A stretch of 64,000 nt of DNA from Butyrivibrio sp. (GCF_017635265.1 NZ_JAGBLU010000091.1:124001-188000), one strand, 5' to 3'. Positions 34,668-44,190 are shown, numbered from the stretch's first letter. The notes: a model not told the origin generated them from the letters alone. Numbers and translations are program-made.

Positions 34668-34698
34668 CGGCTGTCACTTAATTGTGGCAGCTGTTTTT
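34668..34698 (+). terminator. Terminator after the binding-protein gene
   Basis: GCTGTCAC pairs with GTGGCAGC (one G-U) around TTAATT, followed by TGTTTTT. It lies 28 bp after the stop codon. Confidence 0.85.
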
Positions 34699-34808
34699 GT
34701 GTGAGTTGTTCTTGAGTCATAATACTCCCACTTTGTATAAGCGTAAGTGACTTCTCTAACATTCTAAAAAATTTAGATTGCGGCTTCGTACGCCACCATT
34801 GACTGAAC

Positions 34809-34906
34809 CTGAGGAAAACGCCTTGGTCTGGGAGCCGACGGTGAGGACGATGGGAACAGTAGATCTTATCTCACCGTCGGATGCAGCATTGTAGCGTTTT
34901 CCTCAG
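34809..34906. repeat. Nested double hairpin in the left arm of the 948-bp element
   Basis: Outer stem CTGAGGAAAACGC (34809-34821) pairs with GCGTTTTCCTCAG (34894-34906), 13 bp perfect. Inner stem CCGACGGTGAG (34835-34845) pairs with CTCACCGTCGG (34870-34880), 11 bp perfect. The right arm has no equivalent, so this is an insertion into one arm. Confidence 0.85.
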
Positions 34907-35110
34907 AACCCGTAAATGGCAAGCACCTGCGGTGTGGCTGGGTGTTATTGCCTCGGGCTCTGACTCCGAGAACAGTAGGGACGGCTATTTTCAAGGATGT
35001 ATGGCCGAAGCTTTCCAATGCAAGCGTGCTCACATTGGAAAGTTTTTGGGCATATATTGTTTTTTGAAGTCCACTCACTGCTTATAGATTTTCTCCTTTT
35101 CATCCCGTCA

Positions 35111-35299
35111 TACGGATAATTCCAGCACCATTCTTTATTTTTATCCGTACAATATGGTTATTTTTTGCTCAATGATCTTTAATTTTACGGATAAGATTGC
35201 ACGATGTATGCTGTCTTATCCGTATGCCACGCGGGAAATGAAGCTTATACTGACCGATTTTACGGATAAGATGACACTTTATCAGCATTCTTATCCGTA
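35111..35299. repeat. Three consecutive hairpins built from TACGGATAA
   Basis: TACGGATAA / TTATCCGTA pairs occur at 35111-35149, 35186-35224 (TACGGATAAG / CTTATCCGTA) and 35261-35299 (same arms). Each unit is 39 bp with a 19-21-nt loop. Loops differ in sequence while arms are conserved. Unit starts are 75 bp apart. Confidence 0.85.
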
Positions 35300-35962
35300 C
35301 CTCTGCCAGAAGTATCGGAATTTTCATAGACAAAAATGTCGTTCCGGGCATATAGCTATTTTTTCAAGTTAACACATCCATCGGCAAATTTTCAGGAAGT
35401 GAAAATGGGCATATATGAGAAAAAATGGATTTACACATCCATTAGATGAGTGAAATGAAACAAAGTATTATCAATTATTGGATGCTGTAACTTCATAAAA
35501 AGCCGTATATGCCCAAACTAACGAATCAAAAATTCTGGCAATGGATGTTGTAAGTTTGAAATCAGGCTTATGTGCCCAAAACAGAATTTTCGTTTTCTTC
35601 GCACTCTTGTATTGGAAACTGCGGCCATAAAGCCCGTCACATGCTTGAAAATAGCCACAACTACTGTTCCTGGATTCAGAGCCTGAGGCATTAGATTACA
35701 GTCACACCGCAGGTTCAGTCAATGGTGGCGTACGTAGTCAATTGCTTACCAATCAATCACTAATTTCTTAATTTTATACATAGAATCATCCTGCCTAATA
35801 TCCAACAACTTACGCATATACAAAGGAAAAGTTATTACCTTGTTGAATTGCCCGAACGTAACAACAATAATTAAGCTAATAAAGGCAAAATATGGTAAGA
35901 AAATTAAATGCTCCACCTATACAATAAATATGGTAAACAAAAGAAACTTAAGGGGTATAGAT

Positions 35963-38089
35963 ATGAATAGACAAGAAGCAAGAAAGCGTGCAAAAGAGCT
36001 TGTTGCTAAGATGACAGTTGAAGAGAAGGCATCTCAGCTTCGCTATGACGCACCTGCTATTGACAGACTTGGAATCCCTGCTTACAACTGGTGGAACGAG
36101 GCTCTGCATGGGGTGGCAAGAGCCGGCACAGCTACCATGTTTCCGCAGGCAATCGGTCTTGCTGCAGCTTTCGACGAGGAGCTGATGAAAGAAGTCGGCG
36201 AGATCATCGCTACAGAGGGAAGAGCCAAGTATAACGAGCAGTCTAAGAGAGAAGACAGAGATATCTACAAGGGACTTACTTTCTGGGCACCAAACGTTAA
36301 TATTTTCAGAGATCCCAGATGGGGCAGAGGTCATGAGACCTATGGTGAGGATCCATTCCTTACAAGCAGCCTGGCAGTTCCTTTTGTTAAGGGGATTCAG
36401 GGCGATGGAGAGTATATGAAGGCAGCCGCATGTGCTAAGCACTTCGCTGTTCACTCAGGTCCTGAGGGCGAAAGACATTTCTTTAACGCCAAGGCTTCTA
36501 AGAAAGATCTTGAAGAAACATATCTTCCAGCATTTGAAGCATGCGTAAAGGAGGCCGGTGTAGAGGCAGTCATGGGTGCTTACAACAGAACCAACGACGA
36601 GCCTTGCTGCGCTAACAAGCCACTTATGGTTGACACACTCAGAGGCAAGTGGGGATTTGAAGGCCACTTTGTATCTGATTGTTGGGCAGTAAAAGATTTC
36701 CATGAGAATCACAAAGTTACAAAGAGTCCTGAAGAATCTGCAAAGCTTGCGCTTGAAATGGGATGTGATCTTAACTGCGGATGTACATATCAAAAGATCA
36801 TGAATGCATATAGAGCAGGAATTCTCAGTGAAGAGACAATTACAACATCCTGCGAACGACTCTTTACAACAAGATTCCTTTTGGGCATGTTTGATAAGAC
36901 AGAATACGATGAGATTCCTTTCGATGTTGTTGAGTGCAAAGAACACCTTGAAGTTGCGCACAGAGCGGCAAAAGAGTCAGTAGTTCTTTTGAAAAACAAC
37001 GGAATCCTTCCTCTTGATAAGAATAAGATCAAGACAATCGGTGTAGTTGGACCTAATGCCAATTCAAGGTTGTCACTTATAGGTAATTATCACGGAACAT
37101 CTTCAAGATATATCACAGTACTTGAAGGAATTCAGGATAAGGTTGGAAGTGACGTCCGGGTTCTTTATTCAGAAGGCTGCGATATTTTTAGGGACAACTT
37201 AAGCAATCTCTCTGATCCAAATCTTCCGGACAGACTCTCGGAGGCAAAGGCAGTTGCAGATTATTCAGATGTGGTAATTGTTGTAGTTGGTCTTGATGAG
37301 AACCTTGAGGGAGAAGAGGGGGATGCAGGAAACCAGTTTGCATCCGGCGATAAGATTAATTTAAGCCTTCCTCTTCCACAGAGACAGCTCCTATACTCTG
37401 TACTTGAGTGTGGCAAGCCTACAATCGTAATCAACATGGCAGGAAGTGCCATAGATCTTTCAAAAGCCCAGGATGATGCGGATGCTGTTCTTCAGGCATT
37501 TTATCCGGGAGCAAGAGGCGGAAAAGACGTTGCGGATATTCTGTTTGGGGATGTATCACCTTCAGGAAAACTGCCTGTTACTTTTTACAGATCAGCGGAT
37601 GATCTTCCTGACTTTAAAGATTATTCAATGAAGAACAGGACTTATAAGTATTTTAACGGAACACCGCTTTATCCATTTGGATATGGTCTTACATATGGAG
37701 ATTGCTATGTGAAGCCTGACAACAATTTACATATGGATAATGGTAGTGAACCTGATACATTTGATGCAGAGCTTACTGTTACAGTAGTAAATGATGGTAA
37801 AGTAGACACAGACGAAGTTGTACAGGTTTACATAAAGGATCTTGATTCTGAGTTTGCAACTACCAATCCACGTCTTTGCGGATTTAAGAGAGTACATGTT
37901 CCGGCCGGGACAGAAAAAGAGGTAACAATAAAGCTTGATAAGAAAGCCTTCACATCTGTTAATGAGGCAGGTGAAAGAAAGGTGTTCGGCAAGAACTTCA
38001 GGATTTATTTCGGAACACAGCAGCCTGATGCACGATCAGAAGAGCTTACAGGTCATAAGTGCGCAAGCTTTGATGTTAAGCTTAACTGA
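35963..38089 (+). CDS. GH3 glycoside hydrolase, beta-xylosidase/beta-glucosidase type
   Basis: 708 residues from ATG 35963. An in-frame TTG at 35840 lies in AT-rich leader, whereas AAGGGG (35950-35955) is 7 bp before this ATG. There is no signal peptide. The N-terminal barrel carries PAYNWWNEALHGVARAG and nucleophile D239 (HFVSDCWAVKDF). The alpha-beta sandwich begins near residue 330 (AAKESVVLLKNNGILPL), and a C-terminal FnIII domain (NDGKVDTDEVVQVYIKD) completes the normal GH3 order. YNWWNEALHGVA is the form common in GH3 beta-xylosidases, so xylo-oligosaccharide hydrolysis after GH67 is likely. Confidence 0.92.
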   Translation: MNRQEARKRAKELVAKMTVEEKASQLRYDAPAIDRLGIPAYNWWNEALHGVARAGTATMFPQAIGLAAAFDEELMKEVGEIIATEGRAKYNEQSKREDRDIYKGLTFWAPNVNIFRDPRWGRGHETYGEDPFLTSSLAVPFVKGIQGDGEYMKAAACAKHFAVHSGPEGERHFFNAKASKKDLEETYLPAFEACVKEAGVEAVMGAYNRTNDEPCCANKPLMVDTLRGKWGFEGHFVSDCWAVKDFHENHKVTKSPEESAKLALEMGCDLNCGCTYQKIMNAYRAGILSEETITTSCERLFTTRFLLGMFDKTEYDEIPFDVVECKEHLEVAHRAAKESVVLLKNNGILPLDKNKIKTIGVVGPNANSRLSLIGNYHGTSSRYITVLEGIQDKVGSDVRVLYSEGCDIFRDNLSNLSDPNLPDRLSEAKAVADYSDVVIVVVGLDENLEGEEGDAGNQFASGDKINLSLPLPQRQLLYSVLECGKPTIVINMAGSAIDLSKAQDDADAVLQAFYPGARGGKDVADILFGDVSPSGKLPVTFYRSADDLPDFKDYSMKNRTYKYFNGTPLYPFGYGLTYGDCYVKPDNNLHMDNGSEPDTFDAELTVTVVNDGKVDTDEVVQVYIKDLDSEFATTNPRLCGFKRVHVPAGTEKEVTIKLDKKAFTSVNEAGERKVFGKNFRIYFGTQQPDARSEELTGHKCASFDVKLN

Positions 38090-38157
38090 TTACAAGCATA
38101 TTGAATAAAAAATTGATATGTTTTTCTACATATTGCAAGGTTGTAATTTAGAGAGCT

Positions 38158-38189
38158 TTGACAGATAATATTTTAGATAAGATTAAAAT
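38158..38189 (+). promoter_or_regulatory. Candidate sigma-A promoter for the isomerase-family gene
   Basis: TTGACA (38158-38163) is followed by AT-rich DNA with TAAGAT (38178) and TAAAAT (38184). Neither has ideal spacing (14 and 20 bp), so the -10 is uncertain. The match to the -35 consensus is exact. Confidence 0.4.
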
Positions 38190-38212
38190 AATTAGGGGAA
38201 AACAATACAAGT

Positions 38213-38227
38213 TGTAAGCGTTTTACA
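38213..38227. promoter_or_regulatory. LacI/CcpA-like operator upstream of the isomerase-family gene
   Basis: TGTAAGCGTTTTACA has TGTAA/TTACA arms around a central CG, the form used by LacI-family regulators including CcpA sites. It carries one extra base compared with the usual spacing. It lies 18 bp before the ATG, downstream of the candidate promoter, where a bound repressor would block elongation. Confidence 0.45.
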
Positions 38228-38245
38228 TTAAGAAAGGGGATTTTT

Positions 38246-39724
38246 ATGATTAACATTCCAGAAGTAAAAATTGGACTTGTTGCAGTAAGCCGTGATTGCT
38301 TCCCAGCATCACTTGCTGTAAACAGAAGAAAGGCTTTGGCTGAAGCCTACAAAAAAGCATTTGGTGACAAGGACGTTTATGAGTGTCCTGTTTGCATCTT
38401 TGAGAGTGAGGTTCAGACACTTGAAGCTCTTGAAGATGTTAAGAAAGCAGGATGTAATGCTCTTTGCGTATATCTTGGAAACTTTGGACCTGAAATTTCA
38501 GAGACACTTCTTGCTGAGAAGTTTGATGGACCTGTTATGTTCTGTGCAGCTGCAGAAGAGTCACAGGGAGACCTTATTGATGGAAGAGGAGATGCTTACT
38601 GCGGTATGCTTAACGCAAGCTACAACCTTCATCTCCGCGGAGTAAGAGCATACATTCCGGAATATCCTGTTGGAACAGCTGATGAGTGTGCAAAGATGAT
38701 CAACGAGTTCGTTCCTATTGCAAGAGCAATTGTCGGACTTAGAGACCTCAAGGTTATCAGCTTTGGACCTCGTCCTATGAACTTCCTTGCTTGTAACGCT
38801 CCTATTCAGCAGATCTACAACATGGGCGCAGAGATTGAAGAGAACTCAGAGCTTGATCTTTTCGAGAGCTTCAACAAACATGCCGGAGATCCCAGAATCG
38901 CTGAAGTTAAGGCTGATATGGAAAAAGACCTTGGTGCCGGCAACAAGAAGCCTGAGATCCTTGAGAAGCTTGCTCAGTATGAGCTTACACTTCTTGACTG
39001 GATTGAAGAGCATAAGGGCGGCAAGAAATATGTATGTATCGCCGGTAAGTGCTGGCCTGCATTCCAGACACAGTTTGGATTTGTTCCCTGCTATGTAAAC
39101 TCAAGACTTACAGGTCGCGGAATTCCTGTATCCTGCGAAGTTGATATTTATGGCGCAATCAGTGAGTTCATCGGAACATGCATCAGTAACGATGCGGTTA
39201 CTCTTCTTGATATCAATAACTCTGTACCTGCTGACATGTATGAAGAGAGCATCAAGGGCAAGTTTGATTACAAGCACACAGATACATTCATGGGCTTCCA
39301 CTGCGGAAACACATGCTCAAGTAAGCTTTCAAGCTGCGAGATGAAGTTCCAGAGAATCATGGCAAGAAACCTTCCTGAGGAAGTTACACAGGGAACACTT
39401 GAGGGAGACATCGTTCCTGGTGATATCACATTCTACAGACTTCAGAGTACATCAGACAATCATCTTCGCGCATATGTAGCTCAGGGTGAAGTACTTCCTG
39501 TAGGAACAAGATCATTCGGTGGTATCGGCGTATTCGCTATTCCTGAAATGGGCAGATTCTACAGACATGTACTTATTCAGCAGAACTTCCCTCACCACGG
39601 AGCTGTTGCGTTCGGTCACTTTGGAAAAGCTCTTTATGAGGTATTTAAGTATGTTGGAGCTGAGACAATTGGTTACAATCAGCCGGCATCACTTCCATAT
39701 CCAACTGAGAATCCTTTTGTGTAA
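38246..39724 (+). CDS. L-fucose/L-arabinose isomerase-family protein
   Basis: 492 residues, cytosolic. The opening KIGLVAVSRDCFPASLAVNRRKAL, the middle VISFGPRPMNFLACNAPIQQIYNMGAEIEENSELDL and the end RFYRHVLIQQNFPHHGAVAFGHFGKALYEVFKY match the fucose/arabinose isomerase superfamily. Sugar specificity cannot be read from the sequence; members act on arabinose, fucose, or other pentoses and deoxy sugars. It follows GH3 by 156 bp with its own promoter candidate and operator. It could convert arabinose or another side-chain sugar released from hemicellulose. Codon use suggests high expression. Confidence 0.8.
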   Translation: MINIPEVKIGLVAVSRDCFPASLAVNRRKALAEAYKKAFGDKDVYECPVCIFESEVQTLEALEDVKKAGCNALCVYLGNFGPEISETLLAEKFDGPVMFCAAAEESQGDLIDGRGDAYCGMLNASYNLHLRGVRAYIPEYPVGTADECAKMINEFVPIARAIVGLRDLKVISFGPRPMNFLACNAPIQQIYNMGAEIEENSELDLFESFNKHAGDPRIAEVKADMEKDLGAGNKKPEILEKLAQYELTLLDWIEEHKGGKKYVCIAGKCWPAFQTQFGFVPCYVNSRLTGRGIPVSCEVDIYGAISEFIGTCISNDAVTLLDINNSVPADMYEESIKGKFDYKHTDTFMGFHCGNTCSSKLSSCEMKFQRIMARNLPEEVTQGTLEGDIVPGDITFYRLQSTSDNHLRAYVAQGEVLPVGTRSFGGIGVFAIPEMGRFYRHVLIQQNFPHHGAVAFGHFGKALYEVFKYVGAETIGYNQPASLPYPTENPFV

Positions 39725-39813
39725 AGTACTTGACGAGGTATTATCGAGTCTAGTGCAGCAGAAGATACCTTGTTGATAAAGAACTTGATGGGGTATAGCA
39801 AATTGATAATAGA

Positions 39814-39848
39814 AGCCACTTTGGAGGTTGCTCCAAGGTGGCTTTTCC
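39814..39848 (+). terminator. Terminator after the isomerase-family gene
   Basis: AGCCACTTTGGAG pairs with CTCCAAGGTGGCT (13 bp, G-U allowed) with loop GTTG, followed by TTTCCTTT. Confidence 0.85.
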
Positions 39849-39904
39849 TTTATAATTGAAATGTTAAGAGTTTTGTAAAAAAGTTGAAGGGGAGTTATAT
39901 CTAA

Positions 39905-41611
39905 ATGAAAAAAGCTAGAAAAATCTTTTTTTCTATGGGATTGCTTGTAGCAGTTATAGCATTCCTGTCTTTTGTTCCTGCCTTTGGAATTACAGCTAAA
40001 GCCGGAGCATCCGGTCCGGAGGTGGCAGTTGGTATTGACGTTTCCAAATATCAGGGGGCCATTAACTGGCAGCAGGTTAAGGCTGCTGGTGTCAGATTTG
40101 CCATGATAAGAGTGGGCACAACCAAAAAAGGACTTGATGAGCAGTTTGCCAACAATATAAATGGGGCTAATGCAGCAGGTGTAAGAACCGGAGTTTACAT
40201 TTATTCCTACGCTACAACGCCGGAGGCTGCAGCAGCAGAAGCAAATCAGGTTTTGGCGTGGATTGCTCCATACACAGTAACATTTCCTGTCGCAATTGAT
40301 ATAGAAGATTCATGTCAGAAAGGCCTAAGTTCAGCACAGCTTCAGGCCATAGCAGACACTTTCTGCGGAATCTTAAATGCCAACGGGTATGAGACCATGG
40401 TATATGCCAGCAGAAACTGGTTTACGAATAAAATGCCAAATGTAGCATCAGCTAAATGGGTTGCTCAGTATAACTCATCCTGCGATTATGCAGGAGAGTA
40501 TGCAATGTGGCAGTCAAGCAGCCACGGTTCATACTCAGGAATTCCTACGAGAGTAGATGTCAACCATTTGTATGTTGATTATTTTTCAAGAATTATCGGA
40601 GAAGGCTTTAACAGCTGGGGCGGACATGTTTATTACTATAGTAACTACCGCAAACAGTATGGCTGGCTTAATCTTGCAAACGGAAGGTATCACACAGATG
40701 AAAACGGATTTGTTCAGACCGGATGGTTCCAGGATGAAAGTGGTATTTATTACTTTAAGCCGGCTGAAGGCGGTCTTGCAGCTGTAGGATTTAATGATAT
40801 TGACGGTTCACGTTTCTACTTTGATGCTAATGGTGTAAGATGCACAGGACTTCTCAACCTTGGAGAAGCAGGAGTGTATTATGCAAATGCGGATGGTGTA
40901 TGTCAGAAGGGCTTTGTTCAGTTAGAAGACGGAATTCACTTTTTTGATGACAATTACGCAATGCATGTAGGACTTACACAGGTTGGTAATAATCTGTATC
41001 TCTTTGACGGTAACGGAGTAATGCTTACAGGAATGCACGCACTTGAAACCGGTAAGTACATGTTTGGAGCAGACGGTATCGCTATCAGTGGATGGTATTC
41101 CGATGAGCAGGGACAGAGATTCTATTTTAGCCCGGAGACTCATACTGCACTTGCAGGACTTCAGACAGTAGAGGGAGCAACTTATCTCTTCGGCGAAGAT
41201 GGAGTAATGCAGACCGGATGGTCAGGTGATGTAGCAAGCAGATATTACTTCGGAGCAGATGGCAAGATGGTAACAGGATGGAATGTGATAGATGGTCAGT
41301 CCTATTACTTTGGAGCTGACGGTAAGATGGCTACGGGTCTTGCAACAATTGGTGACGCAGTATATTACCTTGAACCTACAGACGGACATATGACACTTGG
41401 ATGGGTACAGACAGCAGAAGGCTGGAGATTCTTTGACGGTAATACGGGTAAGATGCTTACTTCCGTGACAGTACCGCTTGATAATGTAAACTGTACATTT
41501 GATAAGAACGGAATCCTAGTTGATCCTGCCGGTTGGACACCCGGAACACCGGCTCCTGCACCAGCACCTGAGGCTGATGCTGCAGCAGTTGCTTCAACTA
41601 CAGCAGGCTGA
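39905..41611 (+). CDS. Secreted GH25 lysozyme with C-terminal cell-wall-binding repeats
   Basis: 568 residues. The signal peptide (about 1-33, ending ITAKA) is followed by a GH25 muramidase domain (about 40-230) with D45 (GIDVSKYQG) and the D132-x-E134 pair in IDIED, which are the conserved acids of the family. From about residue 240 to 530 there are repeated YYF/W-x-x-x-G-x-M-x-T-G-W units of the choline/cell-wall-binding type. A Pro/Ala-rich tail ends the protein. It should cut the glycan backbone of peptidoglycan at the cell surface, in growth or autolysis. It stands alone between two terminators. It is not linked to the CIS operon, 17 kb away. Confidence 0.93.
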   Translation: MKKARKIFFSMGLLVAVIAFLSFVPAFGITAKAGASGPEVAVGIDVSKYQGAINWQQVKAAGVRFAMIRVGTTKKGLDEQFANNINGANAAGVRTGVYIYSYATTPEAAAAEANQVLAWIAPYTVTFPVAIDIEDSCQKGLSSAQLQAIADTFCGILNANGYETMVYASRNWFTNKMPNVASAKWVAQYNSSCDYAGEYAMWQSSSHGSYSGIPTRVDVNHLYVDYFSRIIGEGFNSWGGHVYYYSNYRKQYGWLNLANGRYHTDENGFVQTGWFQDESGIYYFKPAEGGLAAVGFNDIDGSRFYFDANGVRCTGLLNLGEAGVYYANADGVCQKGFVQLEDGIHFFDDNYAMHVGLTQVGNNLYLFDGNGVMLTGMHALETGKYMFGADGIAISGWYSDEQGQRFYFSPETHTALAGLQTVEGATYLFGEDGVMQTGWSGDVASRYYFGADGKMVTGWNVIDGQSYYFGADGKMATGLATIGDAVYYLEPTDGHMTLGWVQTAEGWRFFDGNTGKMLTSVTVPLDNVNCTFDKNGILVDPAGWTPGTPAPAPAPEADAAAVASTTAG

Positions 41612-41640
41612 TAATTATCGAATATTTAAGCGTAAATAAT

Positions 41641-41696
41641 AAAGGCGTACATATCACATTTAATACGTGGTATGTATGCCTTTTTTGTCACCTTGT
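41641..41696 (+). terminator. Terminator after the GH25 gene
   Basis: AAGGCGTACATATCAC pairs with GTGGTATGTATGCCTT with one G-U and a 9-nt loop, followed by TTTT. Confidence 0.9.
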
Positions 41697-41764
41697 AAAA
41701 AGTCTGCTAATCACTTAAAATGTTCCTTGGAGTTTTTATAATTTGAAAGATGAGGGAAACGTTA

Positions 41765-42994
41765 ATGAATTTCGAAGAAGCTAAAAAGAAACTTGAACAG
41801 TTCGGTCAGGAACATGTTCTTAAATACTACGATGAGCTCAGCGAGGCTGAGAAAAAGGAACTTTTACAGCAGATTGATGAGACAGATTTTGCTGTACTTG
41901 AGAACTGCAAGAACCTTGGTAAGAGCGAGGGAAGAGGAAACTTTGCTCCACTTGCAGCAATGCAGATCTCTGAGATTGAAAAGAGAAAAGAAGAGTTCAC
42001 AAAGATTGGTGTTGAGACTATCAAAGCCGGAAAAGTAGCAGCTTGTCTCCTTGCAGGCGGAATGGGAACAAGACTTGGCTCTGACAATCCAAAGGGTATG
42101 TATGATATCGGACTTACCAAGCATGTTTACATTTTCCAGAGAATCATCGAAAACCTTCTTGATACAGTTAAGCAGGCAGGTGGAACATACTTAAGACTCT
42201 TTATCATGACAAGTGAAAAGAACAATGATGCAACAATAAACTTCCTTAAGGAGCACAACTATTTCGGATATCCTCAGGAAAAGGTTACATTCTTTAAACA
42301 GGACATGGCACCTGCTTCTGACTATGAAGGAAAGGTTTATATGGAGGGCAAGAACAGAATCTCCACATCACCAAACGGAAATGCAGGCTGGTATTCATCA
42401 ATGCTCAAGGCAGGTCTTCGTGATCTTATTTTAAAAGAGGGCATCGAATGGATCGATATCTTTGCAGTAGATAACGTTCTTCAGAGAATAGCAGATCCTT
42501 GTTTCGTAGGTGCTACAGTTAATGCAGCAGTTGACTGTGGTGCAAAGGTTGTTAGAAAGAATGCTACTGATGAGAAGGTTGGCGTTATGTGCCTTGAAGA
42601 TGGCAAGCCATCAATTGTTGAGTACTATGAGCTTTCACAGGAAATGATGGACGCTAAGGATGAGAACGGCGATCCTGCATATAACTACGGAGTAATCCTT
42701 AACTACCTCTTTAACGAGAAGGCACTTAATGAGATCGCTAAAAAGACACTTCCTCTTCATGTAGTTGAGAAGAAGATCCCATACATCGATGAGAATGCTA
42801 ATCTGGTAAAGCCTGAGAAGCCAAACGGATGCAAGTTCGAGCAGCTCGTTCTTGATATGATCCATGAACTTGACAGCTGCCTTCCATATGAGGTAGTAAG
42901 AGAGTACGAGTTCGCACCTATCAAAAACAAAGAAGGAATCGACTCAGTAGAGTCCGCAAGAGAGCTCTGCAAGAAGTGTGGCATAGAACTATAA
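41765..42994 (+). CDS. UDP-sugar pyrophosphorylase (UDPGP family)
   Basis: 409 residues from ATG 41765. An in-frame ATG 15 bp upstream overlaps the GAGGGAAA ribosome-binding site and is less likely. The nucleotide-binding signature LAGGMGTRLGSDNPKGMYDIG (about residues 98-118) is that of the eukaryote-like UDP-GlcNAc/UDP-glucose pyrophosphorylase family, with later NGNAGWYSSM and PNGCKFEQLVLDMI blocks. It makes UDP-sugar from UTP and sugar-1-phosphate. The galE gene 158 bp downstream suggests a joint role in UDP-Glc/UDP-Gal or UDP-GlcNAc/GalNAc supply for cell-surface polymers or galactose use. Confidence 0.87.
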   Translation: MNFEEAKKKLEQFGQEHVLKYYDELSEAEKKELLQQIDETDFAVLENCKNLGKSEGRGNFAPLAAMQISEIEKRKEEFTKIGVETIKAGKVAACLLAGGMGTRLGSDNPKGMYDIGLTKHVYIFQRIIENLLDTVKQAGGTYLRLFIMTSEKNNDATINFLKEHNYFGYPQEKVTFFKQDMAPASDYEGKVYMEGKNRISTSPNGNAGWYSSMLKAGLRDLILKEGIEWIDIFAVDNVLQRIADPCFVGATVNAAVDCGAKVVRKNATDEKVGVMCLEDGKPSIVEYYELSQEMMDAKDENGDPAYNYGVILNYLFNEKALNEIAKKTLPLHVVEKKIPYIDENANLVKPEKPNGCKFEQLVLDMIHELDSCLPYEVVREYEFAPIKNKEGIDSVESARELCKKCGIEL

Positions 42995-43152
42995 GAAAAG
43001 GTAGTTAACAAAAAGACAGGTTAATATAACAAATAAAGGTTGTATTCCTCTCAGTCTATTTTTAATATATTCATAAAAAGATATATTTAAACTATCTTCA
43101 TGAGGACGCAAAATACTTTTACTCATGTACAAGATGTAGAAAGAGGCAAATT

Positions 43153-44169
43153 ATGGCAATTCTTGTAACAGGTGGAGCAGGTTATATTGGATCACATACA
43201 GTAGTAGAACTTCAGAATGCTGGCTACGATGTAGTAGTCATGGATAACCTTGCAAACTCCAGCAAAAAAGTAATTGGAAGAATAGAAGCACTTACAGGTA
43301 AGAAGGTACCATTTTACGAGGCAGATATAAGAGACAGAGAAGGACTTGAGAAGATCTTTTCAAGTGAGAAGATCGACAGCGTAATTCATTTTGCAGGTCT
43401 TAAGGCTGTTGGAGAATCTGTTCAGAAACCATGGGAGTACTATGACAACAACATTACAGGAACTCTTACACTTGTAGATGTTATGAGAAAGCATGGCTGC
43501 AAGAACATCATCTTCTCTTCATCAGCAACAGTATATGGCAATCCTGCATTTATTCCGATCACTGAAGAGTGCCCTAAGGGAACATGCACAAACCCTTATG
43601 GTTGGACAAAGTCAATGCTTGAGCAGGTTCTTACAGATATTCAGAAGGCAGATCCAGAGTGGAATGTTGTTCTTCTTAGATACTTCAATCCTATCGGAGC
43701 TCATAAGAGCGGAACAATCGGAGAGAATCCTAACGGAATTCCTAACAACCTGATGCCTTATATCACACAGGTTGCTGTTGGAAAGCTTCCACAGCTCAAC
43801 GTATTTGGTGATGACTATGATACTCCGGACGGAACAGGTGTCCGTGACTATATCCATGTTGTAGACCTTGCTCTCGGACATGTTAAGGCTCTTAAGAAGC
43901 TTGAACCGGGCAGTGGACTTAACATCTACAACCTTGGAACAGGTGTGGGCTACAGCGTTCTTGACATTGTAAAGAACTTTGAAGCTGCTACAGGAGTTAA
44001 GATTCCTTATGTTATCAAGGAGAGACGTGCCGGCGATATCGCTACATGCTACTCCAATGCCGACAAGGCAGAAAAAGAACTTGGATGGAAGGCTCAGAAC
44101 GGAATCAAGGAAATGTGCGCGGATTCCTGGAGATGGCAGAGCCAGAATCCAAATGGATACGACGATTAA
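43153..44169 (+). CDS. galE: UDP-glucose 4-epimerase
   Basis: 338 residues, the standard GalE length. The Rossmann NAD motif GGAGYIGSH (residues 7-15) is followed by the catalytic Tyr and Lys in [12 protein letters not shown] (about 148-159), and [19 protein letters not shown] and [11 protein letters not shown] are all typical. It interconverts UDP-glucose and UDP-galactose. It starts 158 bp after the pyrophosphorylase gene and is followed closely (21 bp) by the PHP gene, forming a small operon. Confidence 0.96.
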   Translation: MAILVTGGAGYIGSHTVVELQNAGYDVVVMDNLANSSKKVIGRIEALTGKKVPFYEADIRDREGLEKIFSSEKIDSVIHFAGLKAVGESVQKPWEYYDNNITGTLTLVDVMRKHGCKNIIFSSSATVYGNPAFIPITEECPKGTCTNPYGWTKSMLEQVLTDIQKADPEWNVVLLRYFNPIGAHKSGTIGENPNGIPNNLMPYITQVAVGKLPQLNVFGDDYDTPDGTGVRDYIHVVDLALGHVKALKKLEPGSGLNIYNLGTGVGYSVLDIVKNFEAATGVKIPYVIKERRAGDIATCYSNADKAEKELGWKAQNGIKEMCADSWRWQSQNPNGYDD

Positions 44170-44190
44170 AGATTTAAATGAGGTTTTATA

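Larger units (their letters stand above)
34787..35734. repeat. 948-bp non-coding element with long imperfect inverted repeats
   Basis: The stretch 34642-35962 holds no credible gene. A perfect 25-bp inverted repeat bounds the element: 34787-34811 and 35710-35734 (CGTACGCCACC ... ACTGAACCTG). Inside it, the arms continue to match as an imperfect inverted repeat: 34923-35065 aligns with the reverse complement of about 35560-35711 (shared blocks ACCTGCGGTGTG, GGCTCTGA, GAACAGTAG, GGCTATTTTCAAG, TATGGCCG, TTTCCAAT). The left arm has an extra nested hairpin. The centre has further hairpins and the word GGGCATAT or close variants five times on both strands. Small ORFs across it do not persist. It looks like a folded RNA, a palindromic intergenic repeat, or the remnant of a non-autonomous mobile element. 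Confidence 0.85.

Noticed and set aside
35111-35299. Possible CRISPR array
   Set aside because: The repeated words are inverted pairs forming hairpins, not direct repeats with unique spacers, and no cas genes are near.
34866-35372. Small open frames on both strands in the 948-bp element
   Set aside because: They run across hairpin arms, have no ribosome-binding sites and resemble no protein; the DNA symmetry explains them.
39905-41611. GH25 lysozyme as a CIS lysis or wall-opening enzyme
   Set aside because: It has its own signal peptide and wall-binding repeats, stands alone between terminators and lies 17 kb from the CIS operon.
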